A DNA stretch of 64,000 bases from Rhodoferax sp. (GTDB lineage Bacteria > Pseudomonadota > Gammaproteobacteria > Burkholderiales > Burkholderiaceae_C). The stretch spans positions 62,001 through 126,000 of the forward strand of contig NZ_JAUYQD010000004.1 in assembly GCF_030697375.1 (NCBI RefSeq). Reading direction: 5' to 3'. Below are positions 42,181-50,622 of the stretch, piece after piece. The notes below the pieces were generated by a model. The model worked only from the letters and a program-made list of their open reading frames with translations, did no database searches and was not told the DNA's origin. The stretch's first letter is position 1; each line of letters starts with the position of its first letter. A program made the translations under genes and the position numbers.

Positions 42181-43179
42181 ATGAAAGCTGGCATACCCCC
42201 GGCCGAACGCGAAGAACACTCCGCCCCCCTCGTCTCAGTCATCATCGTCAACTACAACGGCTTGCGTTTCATGGAGGAGTGCATCCAGTCGCTCGACCAT
42301 GCTTTTGACAAATATCGCATTGAAATTGTCGTGGTAGACAATGCGTCATCCGATGGCAGTCAAGACTGGTTACGTACGCGGCAAGATATTGTTTACATAG
42401 AGTCCAAGGAGAACACCGGGTTCACCGGGGGCAATAACCTGGGGGCCTCGCACGCCAGGGGAAGTCGGTTTCTTTTCATCAACAACGACACTCGGACCAT
42501 CAGCCAGCTAGACCCATTGGTCAACCTACTGGACAACCCCCACGTAGGTCTGGTCGCCTGCCGTCTGCAATACGGCAACCAAAGCCAACAATTTTCTTTC
42601 GGGTTTGACCACCGCCCCATCCGCATCGCCCTGTCGTGGCTGGGGGTCGAAAAATGGCACATGCTGCCCAGCATATTTCGCCGCTTGGAAACAAATCCCG
42701 CAGCCTATTTGCAAGACCACTCTAACCTCGGATGGGTCTCTGGCGCATGCTTTGCAATGCGGGCTACCGACTGGGCTGCGCTCGGAGGATTTGACACTGG
42801 CTTCTTCATGTACTGCGAAGACGTAGACCTCTGCATGCGCGTTCGTCAACGCGGCCTACGCGTCGCCTACATTGCCAATTGCCAGGTCATTCACTACGAA
42901 GGGGCAGGCAAAGCCTGGATAGGCCAGGCCGCCCTGAAGCGCACCGTACGCTCCTACCAAATTTTTACGCAAAAACACTACGGCTCGACGGCAACCACCT
43001 TGCTATCCCTATGGCTAGGCGGACTGTTTTTACTGCGTTCTGCTGCTTTTGGCATCCTCTCCTTTTTAGACAGTGGCAAGAGCGCCGTTCGCCAAGAGAA
43101 GGCCGCAGGGTTTTGGCAAGCCGCGACGCTGTTGCTCACATCCCTTGCGCCCTCAGCGACGCGCGCCCCCAACCCATGA
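42181..43179 (+). CDS. Glycosyltransferase family 2
   Basis: A 332-residue protein with the GT2 (GT-A fold) pattern: VSVIIVNYNGLRFMEECIQSL, VVVDNASSDGSQDWL, NTGFTGGNNLGASHARGSRFLFINNDT, and GGFDTGFFMYCEDVDLCMRVRQRG (the EDxD-like motif). It is of the rhamnosyltransferase-like subgroup; donor and acceptor are unknown. The C-terminus has a hydrophobic stretch (TTLLSLWLGGLFLLRSAAFGIL) suggesting membrane association. It starts directly after epsI and overlaps the polymerase gene (ATGA). Confidence 0.92.
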   Translation: MKAGIPPAEREEHSAPLVSVIIVNYNGLRFMEECIQSLDHAFDKYRIEIVVVDNASSDGSQDWLRTRQDIVYIESKENTGFTGGNNLGASHARGSRFLFINNDTRTISQLDPLVNLLDNPHVGLVACRLQYGNQSQQFSFGFDHRPIRIALSWLGVEKWHMLPSIFRRLETNPAAYLQDHSNLGWVSGACFAMRATDWAALGGFDTGFFMYCEDVDLCMRVRQRGLRVAYIANCQVIHYEGAGKAWIGQAALKRTVRSYQIFTQKHYGSTATTLLSLWLGGLFLLRSAAFGILSFLDSGKSAVRQEKAAGFWQAATLLLTSLAPSATRAPNP

Positions 43180-44483
43180 GCAAAGCCAGACTCTTGGTGA
43201 TCGCACTGGTGTTGCTCACCCTGCTCAGTTCATTTATAAAAACATTATTTGGCACCGTAGGGTTGCCCAACGTCATGCCAGCGCTACGCGATCCGTTACT
43301 CGTAGGAATGGCTTTTTATGGCGTAGGCCAATTGGACTTTTTCACTTCACGCAAATGGACCTTACTACTGGGAACCACCGTTGGATTTGTAGTGCCCTAC
43401 CTGTTTGTAGCCATGCTGGAAGACAGGGCCATCGTTGGGTTTTATTACATTCGCATCTACCTACTTCCCTTCCTATTCTTTATCGGCACTCTGGGCATAT
43501 TCAACAGTACCGAGCGAAGCGATCTGCCACGCGCTCTCCTAAGGTTCTTCATCCACTGGAATAACCTGCTCTTTGCCATAGCTGCCGCTGTATACGCGCT
43601 ACTCCAAACCGTGCCATCCATACGCACCACGCTGTTCGGACCCGACCTACTGCCTAGCGCTTGGTACATATCTGGTGGAACATGGATGCGCATGGGCTTG
43701 CCATTGTCTGGCCCCAACACACTTGGCCTAGTTTTTGCACTCAATGCGTTTCTCTTCTTGGGTATCTTGCTTACACAAAAGACGCTGCTGCTGCGACTCC
43801 ATATCAGCCCCCGCACCATACTTTTTAGCGCACTGCTCGCCGTCGCAGGGCTACTCTTGTCCTTTTCACGCAGCAGTTTGTTGCTGCTATTCGTGGCGGT
43901 CCCTCTGTTTATGTTGACCCCGGGTGCAATGACATTTACCAAGTTCTTAAAAGTCACCTTTGGGGGCTTGTGCATGCTAGGCCTTCTATTGGTATTGGCC
44001 CTGGTTGTCGACGAGGCAAGCAACGGATTTATCACCCGCTGGGTGGTTCTCAATACGTCACTCAGTGACCCATCTATGGTGGGTCACTTTCGCAGCATTG
44101 CTGACGCCATGGACAAGTTGCATGAGTACATGCTGTGGGGCTACCCCAAAGGCACGGTAGGACCCAAGGCCATCATGTTCACAGGCATCGCCAACAACGT
44201 AGAAAACAGCTTTCTGGCAGTCATCTACGACATGGGGCTATTTTTGGGCGCCCTATATGGTTTGGCCGTAGCCGCCCTGTTTGCCACTGGCTACCGAAAC
44301 CGCCTGCAACTGATTCTGCTGGTGAGTTTTTTCCCGCCTTGCTTCTTACTGCCCTATGTCTTTGAAGCCGACGCGCTGATCTATTTGGCCTTTGTCTACC
44401 TCGCTCTGGGTGCACTACTCTCAGACCACGCAGAACAAAAAGCAACTGCACCACGACGAAGCTACGCGCTTCATCCCGCGTAA
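43176..44483 (+). CDS. O-antigen polymerase/ligase-like membrane protein (Wzy/WaaL type)
   Basis: A 435-residue protein with about ten to twelve hydrophobic segments. The start MSKARLLVIALVLLTLLSSF at 43176 overlaps the previous stop; the frame stays open further upstream, but inside the GT2 gene. A large periplasmic loop lies between late segments (FITRWVVLNTSLSDPSMVGHFRSIADAMDKLHEYMLWGYPKGTVG, then NNVENSFLAVIYDMG), as in Wzy and O-antigen ligase families (GHFRS and VENS/Y motifs). It would polymerise repeat units in the periplasm. The EPS locus needs one polymerase and no other candidate is seen. Confidence 0.87.
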   Translation: MSKARLLVIALVLLTLLSSFIKTLFGTVGLPNVMPALRDPLLVGMAFYGVGQLDFFTSRKWTLLLGTTVGFVVPYLFVAMLEDRAIVGFYYIRIYLLPFLFFIGTLGIFNSTERSDLPRALLRFFIHWNNLLFAIAAAVYALLQTVPSIRTTLFGPDLLPSAWYISGGTWMRMGLPLSGPNTLGLVFALNAFLFLGILLTQKTLLLRLHISPRTILFSALLAVAGLLLSFSRSSLLLLFVAVPLFMLTPGAMTFTKFLKVTFGGLCMLGLLLVLALVVDEASNGFITRWVVLNTSLSDPSMVGHFRSIADAMDKLHEYMLWGYPKGTVGPKAIMFTGIANNVENSFLAVIYDMGLFLGALYGLAVAALFATGYRNRLQLILLVSFFPPCFLLPYVFEADALIYLAFVYLALGALLSDHAEQKATAPRRSYALHPA

Positions 44484-44494
44484 GACAACGACGT

Positions 44495-45709
44495 ATGAAG
44501 ATACTTTTGCTTGCGCCCTTCCCCTACGGAACGGCATCGGGTCAAGGCGGTGCTACGGTTTGCTTCAAAGCACTCAAGGCCCTGGCCGCGCAACATGAGG
44601 TACATGTACTTTGTTTTTCCACGGGCTCTGAAAATGACCACGCGGCAGTCATTGAAATGGGAAAATACGCCAAAAGCGTACAAAACGTGCTCCTTCGCGT
44701 GAGCAAATGGAAAGTTTTTCAAGCCAAGCTGCGCAGTGTGTTTATGCCAACACCAGAGCATGCAATCTACTTTGAGTCGGGTGAATTTGAAAATGCCCTG
44801 AAACAGTCTCTGCACTTCATTGCACCCGCTCTGGCAATGACCCAGTTTCCCCAGATGGCCCAGTACCTCGCGCTTTGCCGCGGCATCACCACAGTGCATG
44901 ATGTTCAAGACGCATTCTCGGTATCCTGGTATCGCCGTGCCCAAACTGCTCCTAAGGGCGCACGCCGGTGGTATGCCCTGAAACAGTGGCGCAACTGGGT
45001 GCACTACGAGTGCCTGCACTACCCCCTGGCCACCCAGTGCTGGACCCTCAGCGAACAAGATCGCTATGGTCTCACCGCCTTCGCACCCCGGCTCAGCGCT
45101 ATCAGCATGGGGTTGCCTCTGACCGACCAGTTCGCCGCCGCAAAATCCACCAGCAACGGCAAAGTCGGGTTCATTGCCTCGTTCGGGCATCCTCCCAACC
45201 TGGAGGCGATGGAGTTTTTAATGCACCACATTGCCCCCCTTGTGTATGCCAGGCTACCGCATGTGGAATTTTTGATCGCGGGACGTGAACCGCCGCAAGG
45301 CTGGGTACAAGCCGCGCCTGCCAATATCAAATTCATCGGTTACGTTGCGTCGCTGCAAAATTTTTATGACAGCTGCGATCTCATCATCGCCCCCCTGATG
45401 TCTGGAGGGGGCGTCAAAATCAAAGTAGCGGAAGCGCTTTGCTTTGGCAAGGCCCTGGTCACAACCCCGGTGGGGGCCGAAGGCATACCTATTGAAAACG
45501 GGGTGCACTGCCTTGTCGAAGGCGATCCCACCCGATTTGCCGACGCCGTGTGCAAACTGATGGCATCAGCACCGGAGCGAGACCGCTTGGCCACAGCCGG
45601 CGTGGCAATGGCCAGTCAGGTGTTCGCAACCAGCGCGTGGGCGAACCGCGCAAACCGCCAACTGCACCGCTTGGCGGAGTGTCAAGCCCTGGGCGCAAGC
45701 CATGACTGA
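44495..45709 (+). CDS. Glycosyltransferase family 4 (GT-B fold)
   Basis: A 404-residue protein starting MKILLLAPFPYGTASGQGGATVCFKALKAL. The N-terminal Rossmann-like domain has ITTVHDVQDAFSVSW. The C-terminal nucleotide-sugar domain has KVGFIASFGHPPNLEAMEFLMHHIAP, NIKFIGYVASLQNFYDSCDLIIAPLMSGGGVKIKVAEALCFGKALVTTPVGAEGI, the standard GT4 EX7E-like region. Donor and acceptor are unknown. It starts 11 bp after the polymerase gene and overlaps the flippase-fusion gene by 8 bp. Confidence 0.92.
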   Translation: MKILLLAPFPYGTASGQGGATVCFKALKALAAQHEVHVLCFSTGSENDHAAVIEMGKYAKSVQNVLLRVSKWKVFQAKLRSVFMPTPEHAIYFESGEFENALKQSLHFIAPALAMTQFPQMAQYLALCRGITTVHDVQDAFSVSWYRRAQTAPKGARRWYALKQWRNWVHYECLHYPLATQCWTLSEQDRYGLTAFAPRLSAISMGLPLTDQFAAAKSTSNGKVGFIASFGHPPNLEAMEFLMHHIAPLVYARLPHVEFLIAGREPPQGWVQAAPANIKFIGYVASLQNFYDSCDLIIAPLMSGGGVKIKVAEALCFGKALVTTPVGAEGIPIENGVHCLVEGDPTRFADAVCKLMASAPERDRLATAGVAMASQVFATSAWANRANRQLHRLAECQALGASHD

Positions 45710-48404
45710 GCAAAACAAATTCGGATCGGGCGTGCTGTGGGCGTATCTGCAGTCGTGGATAGCCCGAGGCATTACCACGGTGAGCTTCTTGGTTGTTGGC
45801 TGGCACCTTGGTCCAACCGAATTTGGACTGTTTTCTGTTGTTGCAGCCACCTTGATGCTCGCCGAATTGCTCTGTGAACAAACCCTGTCGCAGACGGTGG
45901 TTCAGCTGGGAAAAATCAATACAGACAACCTGTCCGCCGTCTTTTTCATCGGCCTTGGCGGCGGCTTGGTTTTTGCCTGCGCCTTAGGTTTAGGTGCCAA
46001 TCAAATTGCCGAATTCTTTTCTGCGCCAGAGCTGGCGAATCTGCTGCAGGCCGCCGCGCTGTGTCCGGTGTTGATCGGACTTTCCGCAGTACCCATAGGT
46101 TTGTTACGCCGAGACCTTGCGTTCAAGGTACTTGCCCAACGCACCGTGCTCAGCAGCGGCATTTCCTCGGCGCTGGGTATTGCATTGGTTATCACAGGCT
46201 TCGGTGCCTGGGGCTTGGTCCTTCAAGCCATTTTGTATTACGCGATAGGGCTGGCCGTTCTTTGGCGACATTGTCCCTGGCGACCTGCCCGCGGTGCCCA
46301 CCTGTATGCCATGAAAGACGTCGGGAAACTGGCGATATGGAACACGGCCAACAAGTTTGCGGACTTCGCAGAGACCCGGGGCATTGAGCTCCTGGTGGGC
46401 AGCATGGGCGGCATGCAAGCATTGGGCGTGTTTGCCTTTGCCAACAAATTGGCGCAAACAGCTTTTCAAACCATCTCGTCTCCCGCCCTGGAGGTCGTTT
46501 TCGCTGAAGTGGCGCGGCACAAGGAAACAGAGGGCATCCGACAGGCCGTCCGCAACGGACAGCTCATCATTGCCACCGTGCCGTCCGGTTTCATGTTGGG
46601 TTTGGCTTGTATTGCAACGCCTCTCTTGACACTTCTGTACGGAGACCGTTGGGTTGCTGCAGCAGAGCCTCTTTCCATTTTGTCCATCGCTTTTATGGCG
46701 CGGGGCTTGCTCTACGTTTTGGGGTCCGCGTTGCTTGCCCTCAGTGCATCACGCACAACGACGCTGATTGCGTCTTTGCGCGCGGGGCTAACGGTCACCT
46801 TTTGTTACCTGGCCTTGCGCCAAGGTGCCCAAGCCAGCGGTGCGGCTTGGAGCTTTCTGGTATCTGCGCTGCTGGTAGCCCCCATCTCTTCAGTCGTTTT
46901 ATCCCAAAAAATAGGTGTATCCGTGAAAGCTCTCGTCGCAGTCCCTTTGAAAGTATGCATTGCTTCCCTCGCAGGAATTGCCGTCATGCGCGCCGGGCGT
47001 TTGGTTGGTGACGGTGCAATCGCCACCATTGCCTTTGCGGTGCTGGCAGGCATGTTTTTCTTGTGGATGGTCCTTGTACTCAATGCAGGTTTGATTGCAC
47101 ATAGCCTCAAGAGCGCCAACCAAATGGGGCCCGTGGGCAAGCTTTTGCACGTGATCTACAAGGCAGCCCGCCAGTTACTGGTGCTCAGAGAGTGGTTGCG
47201 TCTGATCTGGTTTGAAATGACGCTCAGGATGTCTGCGTATGTGCACCGTAGCAAGAGCCACACTGCGTGCAATGTCCTGTTAGTACCAGCGGACACTTCG
47301 GAACTGGATGGATCTTTAGGAGATCAGGCTTTGCTTCTAGGCTTTGGCACGCTGAGAAACGCCAACACCCTCAAGTTCGTGGTGTCAGAGACGTTCCGAA
47401 CCAGCGAAGTTTTTTCGTCCATCCGTTTTATCCGCGCTTGGAGTGGTGTCTGGGCCGGCTGGATTTTGGGAAAACAAATCAGAACAACAAAAGAGCTCTA
47501 TGTCATTGGCGCGGACGTCATGGACGGCTACTACAGTTCCGCAGTCAGCCGACAACGTTTGATTCTTGCCCGTGTTTTCAGCCAAGCCAACCGGAGTTGC
47601 GGGGTGCTGAGTTTCAGTTTCAATGCAGCGCCTCATCCTGAGGTGGTCAAGGAATTCCAAAGCCTGCCGAAAATCGTCCGTATTTGTTTGCGTGATGCCG
47701 TGTCTTTGGAGCGTTTTGAACGATTGGTAGGGCGTCCCGCACAACTGGTCTCTGACTTGGCCTTTTTGGTGCACCCCACCGAAGCATCCGAAGTTGCCAC
47801 CATCGTTAAGCCTTGGGTAAGCGCGCAACGGCAGTCTGGCCGACGCATTCTGGGCATCAACGTGAATCCTCAGGTGGTAGCCCATTTGGCGTCAGACACC
47901 GAACCCGCCATCGCCCGTAGCGTGGCGCAAGCCTGTGAAACCTTGATAAACAACAACACCAGCGTGGTATTGATTCCGCATGACTTCCGTCCGGGCTGTG
48001 CAGACTTGCGCGTCATGGGTCTGGTGTGGAAGAACTTGTCCGCCGCCGCACTGCGCAACGCCCTGCTTCTGGAAAAACCATTTACGGCGCAAGAGATCAA
48101 ATCGGTATGCAAAGACTTCGATTTGGTGTTCAGCGCCCGCATGCATCTGGCCATAGGCGCTCTGTCGGTAGGGACACCCGTTTGCGGCATGCAATACCAG
48201 GGGAAATTTGCGGGACTTTTCCAGCACTTTGCCATGGGCAATGACATTTTCGTGGCTCCAGAAGATGCATTGGACCCGGAGCGCCTGGCAACATTCTTGA
48301 CCCACCACTTAGACCAATGCAAGAGTTTGCAGCGGCAGATAGAGGGCAGGATTCACGCCGTGCGTGAACTGGCGCGATTGAACGCACCCCAGGCCAGCGT
48401 ATGA
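45702..48404 (+). CDS. Wzx-type flippase fused to a polysaccharide pyruvyl transferase domain
   Basis: A 900-residue protein in one uninterrupted frame. Residues 1 to about 480 are a MOP-superfamily polysaccharide flippase with about twelve to fourteen membrane segments (GVLWAYLQSWIARGITTVSFLVVGW, KLAIWNTANKFADFAETRGIELLVG, YGDRWVAAAEPLSILSIAFMARGLLYVLGSALLAL). After a basic linker (about 488-520) residues 525-890 resemble polysaccharide pyruvyl transferases: LDGSLGDQALLLGFGTL, ELYVIGADVMDGYYSSAVSRQR, ICLRDAVSLERFERLVG, LGINVNP, and FDLVFSARMHLAIGALSVGTPVCGMQYQGKFAGLF. The second domain would add pyruvate ketals to sugars. These are normally separate proteins. The fusion lies between two glycosyltransferase genes and overlaps both. 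Confidence 0.85.
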   Translation: MTEQNKFGSGVLWAYLQSWIARGITTVSFLVVGWHLGPTEFGLFSVVAATLMLAELLCEQTLSQTVVQLGKINTDNLSAVFFIGLGGGLVFACALGLGANQIAEFFSAPELANLLQAAALCPVLIGLSAVPIGLLRRDLAFKVLAQRTVLSSGISSALGIALVITGFGAWGLVLQAILYYAIGLAVLWRHCPWRPARGAHLYAMKDVGKLAIWNTANKFADFAETRGIELLVGSMGGMQALGVFAFANKLAQTAFQTISSPALEVVFAEVARHKETEGIRQAVRNGQLIIATVPSGFMLGLACIATPLLTLLYGDRWVAAAEPLSILSIAFMARGLLYVLGSALLALSASRTTTLIASLRAGLTVTFCYLALRQGAQASGAAWSFLVSALLVAPISSVVLSQKIGVSVKALVAVPLKVCIASLAGIAVMRAGRLVGDGAIATIAFAVLAGMFFLWMVLVLNAGLIAHSLKSANQMGPVGKLLHVIYKAARQLLVLREWLRLIWFEMTLRMSAYVHRSKSHTACNVLLVPADTSELDGSLGDQALLLGFGTLRNANTLKFVVSETFRTSEVFSSIRFIRAWSGVWAGWILGKQIRTTKELYVIGADVMDGYYSSAVSRQRLILARVFSQANRSCGVLSFSFNAAPHPEVVKEFQSLPKIVRICLRDAVSLERFERLVGRPAQLVSDLAFLVHPTEASEVATIVKPWVSAQRQSGRRILGINVNPQVVAHLASDTEPAIARSVAQACETLINNNTSVVLIPHDFRPGCADLRVMGLVWKNLSAAALRNALLLEKPFTAQEIKSVCKDFDLVFSARMHLAIGALSVGTPVCGMQYQGKFAGLFQHFAMGNDIFVAPEDALDPERLATFLTHHLDQCKSLQRQIEGRIHAVRELARLNAPQASV

Positions 48405-49549
48405 CGTACAGGACCGCCCCAACCGACGCGCCAGGCAAAAAAATTGGCATCGATTTCCATGTGTTCGACGGCAAATTTCAAGGCTCCCGCACCCATTTGT
48501 TGGGCATTTACGCCGAGATCGTGGTTTTGTGCCCCCACTTCCAGTTTTTCTTCTTTCTGGAACAAACCGAGGCGCTGGGCGCGATCTCCGCTTTCCAGCG
48601 CAGCAATGTCACCATTGTGCACATGCCGCATGCGAATCCGCTCGTGCGCTTGGCCTGGCAGCTACCCCGGCTGCGAAAGCAGTATCAACTGGACATTCTC
48701 CATACGCAGTATGTGTTGCCGCTGTGGCCCGCCAAAGGCAATGCCGTGACGATTCACGATGTGCTGTTTGAGCCTTTTCCAGAATTCTTCACACCACGCT
48801 TTGTGTTGCGTTCGCGCCTAATGATGCGGTGGGCTGCACGCCATGCGGATATTTTGTTCACCGTTAGCGACTACTCCAAGCAAGAGATTGCCAACCGCTA
48901 CGGTGTAGAGGCCTGCGATATCAAGGTGGTGCACAACGCGGTGGACACGGCGCACTTTCACCCTGGTGATGAGGGACATGAATTCCTACACCCGCGTGGG
49001 CTGATAGCAGGTCAATATTTCATTACCGTAGGTCGCATTGAGCCTCGAAAAAACCACGCCAGCATATTGCGCGCCTACGCCCGATTGAAAGGCACCCCGC
49101 CGCCGCTGGTCATCGTGGGCCAGCGAGACTTTGGTTATAGCGATTTCGAAGCCACGCTATCTGCCATGCCGCCCAGCCACCAGGTGGTGCTGTTGGCGGA
49201 TGTTGGCGACTTGGAGCTGCCCGCACTTTGTCGGCATGCACTTGCCTTCATATATCCGTCATTGGCCGAGGGCTTTGGCATGCCGCCGCTGGAGGGCCTT
49301 GCCAGTGGTGTGCCCGTCATCACCTCTGCCACCACGGCCATACCCGAGGTGGTGGGAGACGCAGCAATGTTGATTGACCCCACCAAGGTAGAGGAGCTGA
49401 CCCAGGCACTGCAGCAAATCTGTACTGACAGTGATCTGCGAGCCCGTTTGATCAGCAAGGGACTCGCACGCGCACGTCACTACACCTGGAAAAAGTCTGC
49501 GCAGGTACAAGCGCACGCATTTCAACAGTACTTGGACGCCAACCCATGA
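48401..49549 (+). CDS. Glycosyltransferase family 4 (GT1/GT4)
   Basis: A 382-residue GT-B enzyme. The N-terminus is KIGIDFHVFDGKFQGSRTHLLGI, followed by NAVTIHDVLFEPFPEFF, RHADILFTVSDYSKQEIANRYGV, and the C-terminal donor-binding part YFITVGRIEPRKNHASILRAYARLKG and FIYPSLAEGFGMPPLEGLASGVPVITSATTAIPEVVGDAAMLIDP, where SLAEGFGMPPLE is the GT4 nucleotide-sugar motif. The related mannosyltransferase group is common in EPS loci, but the sugar is unknown. It overlaps the flippase fusion and is followed by the GH99-like gene after overlapping it by 4 bp. Confidence 0.93.
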   Translation: MTYRTAPTDAPGKKIGIDFHVFDGKFQGSRTHLLGIYAEIVVLCPHFQFFFFLEQTEALGAISAFQRSNVTIVHMPHANPLVRLAWQLPRLRKQYQLDILHTQYVLPLWPAKGNAVTIHDVLFEPFPEFFTPRFVLRSRLMMRWAARHADILFTVSDYSKQEIANRYGVEACDIKVVHNAVDTAHFHPGDEGHEFLHPRGLIAGQYFITVGRIEPRKNHASILRAYARLKGTPPPLVIVGQRDFGYSDFEATLSAMPPSHQVVLLADVGDLELPALCRHALAFIYPSLAEGFGMPPLEGLASGVPVITSATTAIPEVVGDAAMLIDPTKVEELTQALQQICTDSDLRARLISKGLARARHYTWKKSAQVQAHAFQQYLDANP

Positions 49550-50622
49550 AACGAAGTGCCGTCAAAGTGTGGTTGGCCGTGTTGCTGACAAGCTACTTTA
49601 GTGCAGCGTTTGGCAGCGACTATTTAATTGGAACCTACTATTTTCCTGGTTGGACCACAGGAGCCAAGGGGCTGGAGTTCCCTGTGCCCTGGCAACCGAT
49701 CCAAAAATATCCAGAGAAAGAGCCGGCCCTTGGCTGGTATTCGGACAATGACCCGGCCGTGCTGCGGCAGCAAATCACCTGGATGAAGGAGAGCGGCATA
49801 GGATTTGTGGCCTTCGACTGGTATTGGGACGGCAAGAACACCTACCTGGAGCAGGCGCTCAATGCATTCAGGGCCTCTAAAACACCGGGGGACATGAAGT
49901 TCACCCTGCTCTGGGCCAACCACTACAAGTTTCCGGGGGGCATGCCGGAGTATCGGTTGATGGTTCGCTACTGGATTGCGCGTTATTTTTCCGACCCCGA
50001 TTTTTTGAAGGTGGACGGCAAACCCGCTGTGTTTATCTTTGGCATAGATGCGTTTGCCGAAGCTGCCAAAACCATAGGGGTCAGTCCCAGTGAGCTGGTG
50101 AACGTTGCGAATGCAATGGCGCAGCAATCTGGCTTGCCTGGCATCTACTTTATCGGCGGCACGCCTGCGCTGGAGCATTGGGCCAATGGTGTAGCACCCG
50201 CGAGTGGGCTGTCGGCCCTGTCGGCCTACAACTACCACCGCGGGTATAGCGGTACAGCAGCCTCCGAAAACACCACCGGTGAAGGCTATCTCAGACTGGA
50301 CAACGCTTACCGCCAAAACTGGCAGTGGCTGCTCAGCAAAGGCAAGCTTCCCTACGTCATACCGATGACTTCTGGTTGGGATATGCGCCCTTGGGGCGGA
50401 AGCAAAATTCCAAAAAACGATGCGTCCATTGCCTCACCCACGCAATTTGAAGCCCACTTGCGCGAAGCCAAACGCCTGATGGACGCCTACCCCGACAAAA
50501 CCATGCGCATGGGTGTCATCTGCTGCTGGAACGAGTTTGGCGAAGGCTCGTACATCGAACCCACCCAAAAGGATGGGTTCAACTACCTGGAAAAAATCAA
50601 GAAAGTCTTTGGCACGCCATGA
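49546..50622 (+). CDS. Secreted GH99/WbsX-like protein
   Basis: A 358-residue protein with a Sec signal peptide (MKRSAVKVWLAVLLTSYFSAAFG). The mature part (YLIGTYYFPGWTTGAKGLEFPVPW, VLRQQITWMKESGIGFVAFDWYWDGKNTYLEQALNAF, WANHYKFPGG, KPAVFIFGIDAF, ICCWNEFGEGSYIEPTQKDGFNYL) matches the glycoside hydrolase family 99-like / WbsX family, which keeps the Glu-rich WNEFGEGSYIEPT segment. Known GH99 enzymes are endo-mannosidases; WbsX proteins occur in polysaccharide loci with no firm role. Export suggests a periplasmic enzyme that trims or releases polymer (inference). It overlaps both flanking genes by 4 bp. Confidence 0.85.
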   Translation: MKRSAVKVWLAVLLTSYFSAAFGSDYLIGTYYFPGWTTGAKGLEFPVPWQPIQKYPEKEPALGWYSDNDPAVLRQQITWMKESGIGFVAFDWYWDGKNTYLEQALNAFRASKTPGDMKFTLLWANHYKFPGGMPEYRLMVRYWIARYFSDPDFLKVDGKPAVFIFGIDAFAEAAKTIGVSPSELVNVANAMAQQSGLPGIYFIGGTPALEHWANGVAPASGLSALSAYNYHRGYSGTAASENTTGEGYLRLDNAYRQNWQWLLSKGKLPYVIPMTSGWDMRPWGGSKIPKNDASIASPTQFEAHLREAKRLMDAYPDKTMRMGVICCWNEFGEGSYIEPTQKDGFNYLEKIKKVFGTP

